DNA of 64,000 nucleotides from Crocodylus rhombifer (Eukaryota > Chordata > Crocodylia > Crocodylidae). The translations under genes were made by a program, and so were the position numbers. The notes under the pieces are model-generated. The model ran no database searches and was not told the origin of the DNA. It saw only the letters and a program-made list of their open reading frames with translations. The stretch spans positions 124,001 through 188,000 of the forward strand of contig JAVSML010024598.1 of the NCBI GenBank assembly GCA_038503035.1. The letters run 5' to 3'. Of the stretch, positions 23,691-34,561 are shown piece by piece (within the stretch, counting starts at the first letter, position 1; the number at the start of each line of letters is the position of its first letter).

Positions 23691-26424
23691 ACATATAAAG
23701 GCATCCCCTGATGCATAGGTTGCATTGCAGACATGCACAGGTGAAATTCTGGGTTTTGCGTGATAATTTACATTTTAAAAAATGAAGGTAAAAGGAAACA
23801 GGTGTTTTACCTTAATTGTTTTGATTTAATTTTAAACAAATCAATCATTTTGTAAGAGAAGTGGGGGCTAGCAGAGATATATTGGAAATGACTGTCCTGA
23901 TTCCTGATTTATGTCTGTAGTTCCACTCATCTCAAGGAAGCTGTACCAAAACCTCCATAGGAGGCTCAGGTCTGCACCTAATCTGTGGTTGGATATGCTT
24001 AAACATACCAAGAAAGGAATTTCCATTAGCTAACATTTTAGTTGGCTTGTGTAAATGTGATCTTTTTGGGAAAATAAGTTTTCATTACCTACAGAGTCTT
24101 GAATAGGAGAGCCATATTCTCTATGCCAAGTCTGGCTACAGCTAGCCACATCAGGGTTCCTTCAGTGGGTAAATAGGGAAGACTGATTGGCTGACTCCTG
24201 TGCCAAATGTTCACACCCACAACTTCTGTACCAAAGTTAGTACAGATTGCCTCATACTTATACTCAGGATTCCTCCTAGCCCTTTACCCTTGCTATGTCA
24301 ATCAGATCTCAGAATGGGACACAATTTATTATCTATCTTTTATAATTTATTAACAGACTGTGCTCTCTCTCCTCCTTTTCTAATCCTATGTGCTTCACCT
24401 TACTCTTTTGCAGTCCTATGGCTTTGTTCCATTACACATGCACTCCATTCCTTACTCCACCCCCATTCCACCCTGACATGCCCTTCATATGCCTCTTTTT
24501 TACTTTTACCCAGGTGAACTGGGTGGGTGGCTGACACAGAAAGCAGCAGAACCACTTCTGCAGGCAGTGAGCTTTCCTGTGCAGTAAAAATTTTCCATCA
24601 TCTGTCTCCTTTGGTTTAAGACTACTTTGTGCTGCTGACATAATGGAAAGTAAGTGTATAAGATGGGGTAATCCAGCCTTCAGGGTTCTGCTGTGCAGCA
24701 ACAAATATGGGCTGGGGAGCAGGTGGTACAGAAGAAGATAAAACAGTTTGGAGACTTCCTACAAAGAAGAATGTGGCCACATCTTCCAGGACTCCATGAT
24801 GCTTTTCTGCAGGAAGGGTTTGGGGGGTAGGTGGGCTTGGGGCGAGATGATTAGGAACACAGACAATGTATTAGTTACTATACACAAGCCAACCAGCCAC
24901 TGCTTCAACTGAATAAGAAATGAAGGAACCATGGGATCTACTGTAGACTGATGGCTGAATCAGCAGACACAGACAAGTTTCCTTTTAGGAGCACCTGCCT
25001 AACTACTCAAGCCACACATGTCATTTTTAGAGCAAGTCTAAAGTAGCATAGCACATTTCCTTTCTAAGTGGTTATATAACTTATGAGGCATGTTATTATT
25101 TTTACCATAGAGAGTTACTCAACATTTTTTTCAGTCAAGGTGCATAAATCCCAATCTTCCCAGGTCTCTGGGAAAAATGCTACCAGGATTGTCTGTCTTC
25201 TTGGTTAAAGCAATTTAACTTACAGCTAAATGTAATCATACTAAGATAGCCCATGAAATAGCCAATACAAATTAAAAGATACTGGACTAATTGATTCTTA
25301 AGGCAGCATGAAGATAATGGGGAAATTTCTCCTAAGCTACATGTGAAATCTGAATCTAGCAAATACTCATGGATGGATTGTAGGTAGCATCACTGAATTC
25401 AATGAAGCTATCTCAGTTGACATCACCCAAGATCTGGGGAACAGTACAGATGAGGGTTAAAGAATATATAGTCAGTGAATGGAGATGAAGAACTAAGATA
25501 AACTCTGATTATTCTTGTAATCAAGGAACAATACATATTTAAAATGATCAAGTCATAGTAGATTATTCGCAGTGAACACCAGGCATTGCCATATGGAAGA
25601 TTTTTCCACTGTTTCTGAAAGGAAACACACATTGTTTTATTACTGCAAATATAAAGGAACAATTTGGCGTCAATAAACAAGTCCCAGAAAATATAGGATG
25701 GTGGCAGAACGAGATAAAGAGTAAGAAAAGATAAGGAGTTTCTAATGCGCTTGCCTGCAGTTATTTCTTATTGACGTATGTTAAAACCAGAGATTAGAGA
25801 AGTGCCACTTAATGAGCGTAATAAAATCTACACAGTGCAAAGAAATAAAAAATGTTGGCATCCTGATGGAATGAGATGATAGGCCACATTACGTAATGTC
25901 TCAAGTCAAGTCATATTTGGTTTTGTACAGTGAAGGTCTGTATCTGAGGCACAGCCTTTTCTTCTACCTAACCAGCTATATTCCCCTAGCCTGTTCTTTC
26001 TGAAATAATAGTAACTGGAATAACAAAAATGACAGAAGTTCTGCTGTTGGAGGTTTATAAAAGGTGCCAAAACTCGAAATTAAAGATTAAACCTAATTAG
26101 TGAGATGGGGACAAACTGTGCCATTAAGACACAGCCTTGGACAGTTGTGAGGGTGGCAAGGGGACCAGGGAGGAGTCAAAACAGAGACATTCATGCAGAA
26201 CATGTTTCTTTCAACAAACTGACATTTTCCCATGGAAAAAAATGTTCCACTGGAAAATTTCCAAGCAGGTTCATAAGTCATCATTTGGCACAATGAAGGG
26301 TGTTTCCTTCCTGTGGCCACTCACTTTAGCTGATTGGTGGGAATGGAAGGAGCTGAAGTGTCAGATTCATCTTTATTCTACCTCTTTTGAGCCTTAGTGT
26401 AGTTAACTGCTTAAACATAAGACA
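23691..26424. other. No recognisable gene or element
   Basis: ORFs of 60-105 codons are present on both strands, for example 24200-24517 (+) and 24432-24704 (-). None carries a familiar motif or credible splice structure. Confidence 0.45.
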
Positions 26425-28276
26425 GGGCTAGGATACAGAGAGACCTTGACAAAATGGTGGATTAGAACAAAAATCTCCATGAGGTTCAATAAGAACAAGT
26501 ACAAAGTCCTGCATTTAGGATGAAACAATCCCATGCAGTGGAACAGGCTGGGGACTAACTGGTTAAGCAGCAGCTCTGGAAAAAAGGACCTGGGGGTTAC
26601 AGTGGACAATAAGCTGAATATTAGGCCTGTGCGAAGCGGCTAGTATTCACTTCGGATTCAGCAGATTTGGGGGATGGTGATTCAATTAAGTGATTCAAAT
26701 CACTGTCCCAAATCAGTTTGGCCAAATCTGATTAGAAAATTCAGCTGTTGCCAAATCTCTGAATCTCTGAATCAAGTAGGCCATCCCCCCCAGCCCACTA
26801 ATGGCTGCCTTACCTGACCCAACTCCTGGCACTTGTTAAAAAAAATCCTCAGTGGGTGCTGCCGGGTGGAGGGGGGCGATCCCTGCTTCCCCCCACTGCC
26901 CCACGCTGCATGGGGGACTCTGTCATGAGCCCCCTCCCCCTCCCCCCATCCCAGTCCTCCTCCATGCCTGCCCTGCCTGCCATGACTCTGGGCCTTAAGA
27001 AAAAAGAAAAAGAACCCCCTCGACTCACCATTCCTGCCAGGCGGGGAGTGATCCTTGCTGCCCCACGCCATGTGTGGGGCTCTGCATGAGCCCCCCAAAG
27101 CCCCAAGGCTACTGCAGGAGCAGTGAGTCCTGGGGGGTTCTCTCCTTTTTTTTTTCTTAAAGGGCCTGAGTTGGCCATGGGCAGGGCACCCATGGGAGAG
27201 CTGGGGAAGCAAGGGGGGGAGGTTGGGGGGCTCATGCAGAGCCCCCCATGCAGCATGGGGCAGTGAGGGGCAGTAGGGATTGCCTGTCCCCACTTGGCAG
27301 CACCTGGTAAGCACTGGGGCATTTTTTTAAAAAGCCAGGAGCTGGGATGGGCAGGGCACCCGTGGGGGACCTGGGGGGTGCAGGAAGGGGCTGGGGGCTG
27401 GCAGGGGTCCCCCCATGCTCCCCTCCAAGTACCAGCTCAGAGTCAGCTGCAGCTATCTGCTGTAGCCACTGGGGACTGCCAGAATCATCAAAGTTCTCTG
27501 AATCTTTTCCAAAGATTCAGAGAACTTTGAATCTTTTAATTGGTCCGCTGATTCAATTCAGATTCAGAGATTTGGCCACTGACTCAGGCTGAATCTTCTC
27601 CAAATCAAATCACCACCCAAAGCTTTGCCAGTGAATATAAACCAACAGTGTGTCCTTGTTGCAAAGGGTAATGGAGTACTGAGCTGCATTACTAGGAGCA
27701 TAGCCAGCAGATAGAGGGAAGTAACTATTCCTCTCTGTTTGGCACTGGTGAGGCCAGATCTGGAGTCCTGTCTCTAGTTTATTGCCCTTGACTACAGAAA
27801 GGATGTAGACAAATTGGAGCGAGTCCAGTGGAAGGCAAAAAAAATGGCTAGGGAGCTGGGAAACATGAATTATGAAGAGAGGCTAAGAGAACTGGGTTTA
27901 TTTAGTTTGTAGAAGAGAAGTGTGAAGAGGGATTTAATAACAGTTTTCAACTACCTGAAGGATGGTTCTAAAGAAGATAGAACTAGACTGTTCTCCATGG
28001 TGGCAGATGACAGAACAAGCAGCAATGGTCTCAAGTTGCAGCAAGGGAAGTTTAGGTTAGATATTAGGAAAAACTCTCTCACAAGGAGGATAGTAAAGCA
28101 CTGGAAGAGGTTACCCAGAGAGCTTGTGGAATGTCCATTCTTGGAGTTTTTTAAGACCCTGGTAGAGAAAACCTTGGCTGGGATGATCTAGTTGTGGATA
28201 GTCCTGCTTTGAGCAGGGGTTTGACTAGAATACCTCCTGAGGTCCCTTCCAACCCTAATTTTGTATGATTCTATGA
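26425..28276 (+). mobile_element. CR1 LINE 3' part, split by a hAT-like element
   Basis: Left part 26425-26621 carries the CR1 phrase AAGTACAAAGTCCTGCATTT and then GACCTGGGGGTTACAGTGGA. The right part resumes at 27639 (CCAACAGTGTGTCCTTGTTG) and runs through KRDLITVFNYLKDGS, LQQGKFRLDIRKN and EFFKTLVEKTLAGMI at 27922-28191. It ends in CTTCCAACCCTAATTTTGTATGATTCTATGA, the ATTCTATGA-type CR1 tail. The frame is broken by stops. The tail and UTR mark an older subfamily than 33780-37456. Confidence 0.88.
26622..27630. mobile_element. Non-autonomous TAGGG-type hAT inside a CR1
   Basis: The left end is TAGGCCTGTGCGAAGC. The right end is weaker (CAAAGCTTTGCCA), apparently missing its last bases. The flanks CTGAATAT (26614-26621) and GTGAATAT (27631-27638) agree at 7 of 8, and the CR1 resumes in register after them. 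AGATTC and GAATC words fill both ends. The GC-rich middle contains an inverted repeat: CTCCTGGCACTTGTTAAAAA near 26820 against AAAAAGCCAGGAGCTGGG near 27330. No transposase is encoded. Confidence 0.78.
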
Positions 28277-28616
28277 TATGCCTGACTTTAAGTATGTGAA
28301 TAGTCCTGATAGCTTTACTGGGCCTATTGCAGTGCTTAAAGTTAGGTCTTGCTGAATCAGGGTCTCAGGGTGGCTAGTGTTGCCAATAGCACCCCCATCA
28401 ACTTATGCTTGCCACCAGGTTGTTCTGAGTGCTAATGGCAGATCCTGATGCAATGATGATCACTTTCATCCTCTTTCTAACCCCTTGCATACACCCATAG
28501 TGTTACCTATAATGGTATAGGGCAGTATTGGGGTTGTCTCTGAACCTGCCCAATTTATGCAAGCTCTCCTTCCCTCTCTATTTCATATCTTTTTACCCTG
28601 CACCAAACCATTCACA

Positions 28617-29112
28617 CTGGGCATGTCTACATGTTTATTAATGCACTTAGGTAATGTAGTACATCCCGGTGCCTACACACGAGTATGGAAGCTGCTCTAA
28701 CATGCTGTGATTACAGTGTGTTGGAGCAAACTAGATTAATTGAGTCTGCTGGAACAAGGCGATTGCCATGCTCCAGCAGTCTCCTGTGCCTCATGTATCA
28801 GTGCCCTTGTACTTAAAAATGTTGGTGAGGGCGGGCACTTGATCTAAATCTCATTGAGTGAGTTAGTTCAAGCACCCCCTGCTGCCATTTTTAAGTACAG
28901 GGATGCTGATACACAAAATGTATCAGAGCCACTTTAATTAAAGTGCTGCTTCCTTCATCCTTGGACCACGTGTAAAAGTTCCCTCCATTGTGAAAAAAAA
29001 TGCGTATTAGTCTACTTTCATGCATATTAGCTAAAGAGCATATTTTTTTGATGATTTAATGCACATTAAACTAGGCTAATGTGCATTAAAGGGCATGTGT
29101 AGCTGCACCCTA
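28617..29112. mobile_element. MITE-like element with GGGCATGTCTACATG end
   Basis: The left end GGGCATGTCTACATGTT continues into TATTAATGCAC. The right end has GTGCATTAAAGGGCATG followed by TGTAGCTGCACCC, a partial inverted match. Blocks of TTAATGCAC and GTGCATTAA occur at both ends. The 30756-30947 element shares the GGGC..RTCTACATG terminus. No coding capacity. I could not settle the target duplication and so leave the superfamily open. Confidence 0.5.
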
Positions 29113-29445
29113 CATACTAAGATGGATTGCAGGTTCTCTTTTGTGGAGACTTTGAATCAGTCTGAAGGCTACTTGTCTCTTCACCTTTCTCATTACTTGT
29201 GGGCAACAGAAAAAGTGGGGCTTACAAGAGCTGGAATGGAAGTCAGGAATTGTGGAAGTGTGACTAGCTCATATCTTGTATTCAGGGCTTGTAGTATGCA
29301 GGTAAATTCCAAACACACTGCAGAAATGGGAGAACTGGGAATCAGGCAAGGGTAGAGGAAATCTTGTATCTGAAAATTCAGCAGAACTTCCAGGGACAGG
29401 AAGGACTTCCATAAGAAGTAAAGCTAAGAGGTTTATAGTATAGAT

Positions 29446-29733
29446 CACTGTTTCTCAACCACGGTGTCATGGCACCCTGGGGTGCTATGAGAACTTTTTA
29501 AGGGCACCATGCAATATTTGCACTGTTAGATGTGCAAAAACTTACAGATGATTCACAAAACAAAACATAAATCCAGGGATTCCAAATAGAAATCCATAGT
29601 GTAAAAGCCATTCTGACCTATTGTGGTCTTCTGAATTCTTTGCAACAGAAGAATTGCTCTACTATTTTTCTGCAATCCAACAGCGAGTGGCATTTTCTGA
29701 AGGGTGCCTTAAGTCTAAAAAGGATGGCAACTG
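29446..29733. mobile_element. Small hAT-like element, CACTGTTTCTCAACC end
   Basis: The left end CACTGTTTCTCAACC is followed by GGCACCCTGGGGTGC. The right end GGTGCCTTAAGTCTAAAAAGG then ATGGCAACTG is a degraded inverted partner. Flanking 8-mers GTATAGAT and GTATAACT match at 6 of 8. A related copy sits at 53873-54189 with the same AAGGCACC wording near the end. Confidence 0.62.
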
Positions 29734-29741
29734 GTATAACT

Positions 29742-30409
29742 AGGTAGGGGATATGACTTTAGGATGAACTTAAAGTCAACCCTAAATATCAGTATAGGCA
29801 TAACCAATATGGCTGTTTATTTTTTAGTGTTAACTCACTTAATACATTTATAGCAATTATATTTCCTTCTTACTGTATTTGTATGTGCTCCAAGTATAAT
29901 TACACCAGAGTTTATCAAAACAGAAGTTCTAAAAATATATTTAAATTTAGGATTTATTCAAATATTGCCCTTTAAGTCTTTTGATAACATACAGAAAATT
30001 CTTCAAATGTGTTGATTAATTTTGTTTTGATTTATTTATAATGTACTATATTAATATGTCTAAAGTGTCATTTCATTTTGACATATGAAAAGACCATTAA
30101 CAAAAAAAATCACTAAATCAGATATTATCAAAATGACATCTAACTAAAAATATCATTGAAATCAGCATGTTCTTTTGTATTATTTCAGTGTCAATAAAGG
30201 TGCATCTTTAGTAAAAAGTATTTCATCTAAACATTTTTAACTTATCGCAGGTTATCATCCTAGCAATTTTGTCCCTGTTTTACTGGCAGGTTTATCCCAC
30301 TAAGCATACAAGTAAAAAGATATCACTCAGTAGGGTGTATATATATATATGTGATTTAAATAGCAGATGAGAGTGTTCTGAACTCTCGATAAAACAGAAG
30401 TCAGACTGA
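29742..30409. other. AT-rich, nothing recognisable
   Basis: Contains a short (TA)n run at about 30341-30350. No ORF or repeat that I can name. Confidence 0.4.
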
Positions 30410-31480
30410 CTTGCATCTTGAGGCAAAGATTTTTTTGTGGGTGATATCTTTTATTGGACTAACTTATATTTGGGAGGGATATAGATCAGTGTCAGACAAT
30501 GCTGTACCCTTCTTCAGGTCTCTGAGAAAAGCAGACACAGCAGAGCTAAATAGCAGGCAGAACAAAGGCGTGTGCAAAATTCTATATATAAATAAAAAGA
30601 GGACACAAGAGATCTTATCAGGTCACTAACAGACAAGAGAAATAAACTAACCTGAGGGTAACCTGGTAAGTGGAAGAGCAAGACCATTCAAGAGGGTTAT
30701 TATCATCTGTAGAGTGCAGAGATTACAGGTAGATTATAATGGGCTATGGAGTCAATGGGCTCATCTACATGAGACACTACTGCCCAGTCATTACTCTGCA
30801 TTTATGTAGTACTCATTTATACAAGTTCTAAATGCCTTTTGCCTAATACTACTGCACAGTACCTTTGTGTCACAGTTTTTCCATCCTGATGCTACTGCAC
30901 AGTAGTATGGGCTACTGCACAGTCTGTGTCTCATGTAGACATGCCCACTGTGTGTTAAATTCCTGGTTCTTAGAGTACAGGTAGCTAAGCCCATACTTTG
31001 GAAGTGTTTTGTAAATTTCCCTTGAGCACAAGGACTGGGAGGTCGGAAAGGGAATGGGGTTTTTTTCTGTGAAAAATGTTCTCCTTCCTGTGTTCTAGTG
31101 TCTCTGTCCTCTATACTTCTTTCCATACCTGTTGATCAATATTTACTTCCAATGATGAATTAGGCAAGTTCAGAGGGCTGTATGAAAGCCCTTGGGGTTT
31201 GGTCTTTTTTGAGTATAGGCTGTAACTGTTTGATGGCTTTCTTATCAACACAAGTATGGGATGGTAGGTGAGAACCAAGGAATGTGCAGTCAGTAGGGTA
31301 TGATGGAGCGTCCATGCTGAATAAAGGTAGTTTTCAGTTTTCTTTGGTGAGATGGGAATTACAAGTATTCTCTTGAGAGCAGATGAAGTAGTTTCTCAGG
31401 GTCTGACTGTAGATTAGTTTTTTTGGTGTGTCTGGGATGATTGCTTATTTGTGGACCTAACTGTAATAAATCATGGGGTT
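30410..31480. mobile_element. Penelope-like element terminal sequence (partial)
   Basis: The phrase TGATATCTTTTATTGGAC followed by TAACTTA, and later CCCTTCTTCAGGTCTCTGAG (30508-30527), is the wording I associate with the non-coding end of Penelope-like retroelements in reptiles and birds. Flanking text with AGAGAAATAAACTAACCTG and the 31020-31110 segment seem to continue it. No RT or GIY-YIG motif is visible in any frame, so only a terminal piece survives. The 30756-30947 MITE lies inside it. The right boundary is a guess. Confidence 0.42.
30756..30947. mobile_element. Short MITE with GGGC.....TCTACATGAGACAC ends
   Basis: The left end GGGCTCATCTACATGAGACA and the right end TGTCTCATGTAGACATGCCC form clear inverted repeats of about 20 bp. 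The 192-bp body has further pairing between ACTACTGCACAGTA words at 30848 and 30888. It shares its end with 28617-29112. No ORF is credible. The immediate flanks (AAT and ACT) give no convincing target duplication. Confidence 0.7.
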
Positions 31481-31554
31481 TTAATATATATATAGTGATT
31501 CGTAGGCTGTCAGTTCAGTTCCTAATTGGTCCAAGCTATGCAGTTTAGAAAAAC

Positions 31555-31616
31555 TTGCAGAGATTGAATCAATTCCATCTGGGGCTTTTTGAACCTCTGT
31601 ACTTAGCCACTGAGTT
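31555..31616 (-). repeat. Dispersed repeat family with AAAAAGCC core, copy D (minus)
   Basis: On the minus strand it reads TACAGAGGTTCAAAAAGCCC, then AGATGGAATTGATTCAATC, nearly the same as the terminus at 2262. The element may continue leftward to about 31490. Confidence 0.5.
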
Positions 31617-32286
31617 CAACAGAACTATTCACATAGTAGAGCGAAGAACAAGCACATGATTATAGTAGAGGAGTTTTTATATTTACTTAAATCTAAATTT
31701 TAGAATTTGCAGAACAAACCTAATATAAAGGAGGGACCCCATAGGAGACTCATGATTTTCTTTTGTTCCTCAAGTTGAGACAGGTTTACCCTAGAGCACT
31801 TTGTAAAGAGTTGTTTAAGGAAGTAATTTCCACCAAGCATATTGTATGTATATACTTATACATACCAACCTACCAAGAACTAGGGCCATGTATATATTTG
31901 AGCTCCTCATAATTCTTTATCCTCAAAACACACCCAAGGTAGGGAAAAACTAGTATATTCTCTTTACAGATAAGGAACTGAGGCACAGCTATAATAAATG
32001 ACTTGCTGTTCATACAAAATACCTATAGTAAAGCAGGGAATAAAGCCTTCATTTCTTGAGCCCCAGTCCTACTACCTTAATCACTGACTCATCAGCAGTC
32101 TTAGGAGATGGTCACTGAGGAGTGCAGTATGATGCCATAACAAGGATGAAGCTTTGTTAAATTTTGCTTAAAAGAGAAAAACTCAGAACCTTCTTACCGA
32201 ATGCCTGTCGAATATGCTCACAAGTGATTTTTGTATCCAGGCACATTATCTACAGTAGATTGCCAATATAGTATAGAATGAGCACA
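31617..32286. other. No recognisable gene or element
   Basis: AT-rich, no ORF above 60 codons of interest and no named repeat. Confidence 0.4.
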
Positions 32287-32294
32287 GTGTACAT

Positions 32295-32713
32295 CGGTGG
32301 TCACCAACCAGTAGAACTTGATCCACTGGTAGATCTCGGAGCCTCTTGGAGTCAATCAGGGGGAAGGGGGGGGTGAGTGCCCACATGCATGCACATGCAC
32401 GCTTCAGCCCAGCAGGTCAGTCAGTAGGGGAGGAAAGGGGCAGGGGCTTGATCAAGGCCTCCGTGGCAAAGGACAGTGCTGCCAAGACAAGAGAAGGGAT
32501 AAGCTGAGTGGGGCCCCAGCCAGATGGGACTTACCTGCTGGGGAGGCACGCCCCCAAATAATCTTTTCTCCCTCTTCCTCAATCTGACCCTCTCCTCCCA
32601 CCCCACAGACGTACCTGCTGGTGAGAGGGGATGGGGTGGCGGTGCCCAGTAGATCTTGGGTTGCTTTCAAATGCCAGAGGTGATCTCCTACTTAAAAAGG
32701 CTGGAGACCAGTG
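32295..32713. mobile_element. hAT-like element, C(A/G)GTGGTCACCAACC end
   Basis: The left end CGGTGGTCACCAACC and the right end GGCTGGAGACCAGTG are inverted partners. The local flanks GTGTACAT and TGGTACAT agree at 6 of 8, with one or two bases of uncertainty about the exact right end. The GC-rich middle contains AGCCCAGCAGGTCAGTCAGT, similar to wording near 39843 in the 39774 element, so the two are related. Confidence 0.62.
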
Positions 32714-32721
32714 GTACATGA

Positions 32722-33699
32722 TTTTTTTCAGTCATTCTATTCTTTTCTTAATATAGATTTCTTTGTTTTCTTAATACAAGTACAAAAATAATGGTTCTGA
32801 CTCCCCTTACTGTCTCTCTCAACCAGAAATATGATTTTTTACAAGAAAGAAAAAAGAGAGACAGTGAATCATGAGGACAAACAAGATTACAGGAATAAAT
32901 TCAGCTGGGGTGGAATTTGGGGGCAGGGAAGTAATAATTTTCCCCGCTCAGAAAATTTTATATTTGGATAAGACTAAGTATGAAAAATATCTGCTGCTGA
33001 GTTACCTATTTGACTAGTTTATCTGAGTGAGAGCGAGAGGGAGGGAAAATACGGTTCCTATTTAAACGGCTTTCCAGCTTTTTAGAAACTCACGGAACTA
33101 GTTTCAGACAGGAAAAGAGCAATACATTTATTACAGCATCTGAAAAGACAGGAGTAATTTAGATAGGCTGAGTGGAATTACCCAGGTTGGAACAGGCCCA
33201 AGTCTCCAGGATAACTTTGCTATTCTTGCATAAAGAGCTATGGGAATCATCATGGTCACAAATAAAAATAAATAACAAATGCTGTTCAAGATCCCAAATC
33301 ATTAACAGAATATATGCGTAGACATTACAGTTAAAAATAAATGCCTTTTTGGCTTGATTATTATCATTAGAAACACTGTACTTACGTTTTTGAAAAATAT
33401 TTTTGGGAAGTTTTTTTGAATACAGGTGTTTCTCCGACTTTACCTTCTTTATAACAGACATAGTTATTTTTTATTATTTGTACTGCAATAGCACCTACAT
33501 GCTCCAACAGCTTTTGGAGCCTCATTATGTTTAGTGCTGTACACATACACAATAACAAAGCAACTACCTGAAGGCCTTCAAGATCAAGTAGACAAGTGGG
33601 AGAAAGGATGAGAGAAGTATTATCCACATGAGACTGAAGGATTGAATCTGTCAGAACAATTGTTCAATCCCAGCTCAATTTAAAGTCAGTGGTATATAT
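32722..33699. other. No recognisable gene or element
   Basis: AT-rich. Minus-strand ORFs at 33159-33627 (100 and 81 codons) show no familiar motif. Confidence 0.4.
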
Positions 33700-33779
33700 T
33701 AGGGCTGTGCAAAGCTTCAGGTACTGATTCGATTCAGAGGAGATTCAGCTTGATTCGGTGGCCAAATTTCTGAATCCCC

Positions 33780-34445
33780 AAGGCCCGCCGCAACAAGGCC
33801 CCTCCCTCGCCAGAGCTTAGCAACAGGTTCGCACCTCTTGCAGCCCCAGCAGAGCCCATGCAGTTGCCAGCTCCCGCAGGCAACCCAGGCTCAACTGCAG
33901 CTACTGGCCCCGCTCTCCCCAAGTCAAAGCGAAAGGTGTTTGTTGTGGGAGACTCCATCCTGCGGGGCACTGAGGGGGCAATCTGCCGCCCCGACCCCTT
34001 AGCCCAGGAGGTCTGCTGCTTCCTGAGAGCCCGCATCTGAGACATTGCGGAGAGGATCCCGCAGCTCCTCCGGCCCACAGACCACTACCCCGTGCTCCTC
34101 ATTCACGTGGGCACCAATGACATGGCTCGGAGCACCCCCAGCCAGGTCATGAGGCGCTATAGGGAGTTAGGAGCGGGGCTTAGGAGTCTGGGAGCTCAGA
34201 TGGTGTTTTCATCGATCCTCCCAGTCTCGGGCTATGGGCTGAGGAGGGAGAGGAGGATCCACACAGTGAACCAAAGACTGCGGAGCTGGTGTCATCGGGA
34301 AGGCTTTGGCTTTCATGACCACAGCCCGCTCTTTGGCGAGAGAGGCAGCGAGCTGCTGGGAAGAGATGGCCTCCTCCTCTCTCCCCTGGGGAGGAGGCTT
34401 TTCTCAGCCAGGCTGGCTGACCTGCTCCACCGGGCTTTAAACTAA
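33780..34445 (+). pseudogene. CR1 ORF1 (esterase-domain protein), truncated with one stop
   Basis: The frame encodes the C-terminal two thirds of CR1 ORF1p, an RNA-binding protein with an SGNH/GDSL-type esterase-like domain. Seen directly: VVGDSILRGTEG (block I, GDS at about 33951), then LLIHVGTND (block III, GxND, near 34110-34127), and FGFHDHSPLFGERG (aspartate/histidine block, near 34308). An in-frame TGA at 34038-34040 interrupts it; the related copy has CAG there. The N-terminus is missing through 5' truncation. The reading frame ends at TAA 34443-34445, directly after the TTTAAAC heptamer. Confidence 0.85.
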
Positions 34446-34493
34446 GCCCGCTGGGGGATGGGGGGACTACTGCCACTGCTGGCCCACTGAGCG
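34436..34493 (+). promoter_or_regulatory. Candidate -1 ribosomal frameshift site between CR1 ORF1 and ORF2
   Basis: The heptamer TTTAAAC (34436-34442) lies in the ORF1 phase as T TTA AAC, followed at once by the ORF1 stop TAA. ORF2 is in the -1 phase. That phase has a stop at 34418-34420, then is open with no ATG until after the essential TNARS segment of the endonuclease. Six nt downstream, CGCTGGG (34449-34455) can pair with CCC and AGCG of 34483-34493 with a 4-nt bulge. The heptamer plus TAA is identical in the other long copy (47338-47347). Function is inferred; no translation data are available here. Confidence 0.5.
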
Positions 34494-34561
34494 ACCCTCG
34501 CAAACCCAGCAGACCAAGGCACTTAAGGGAGCCCACCCCTGCCCCAGCCCTGGCACAATCT

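Noticed and set aside
33734..34078. Minus-strand ORFs opposite CR1 ORF1
   Set aside because: Shadow frames of the GC-rich ORF1 coding strand.
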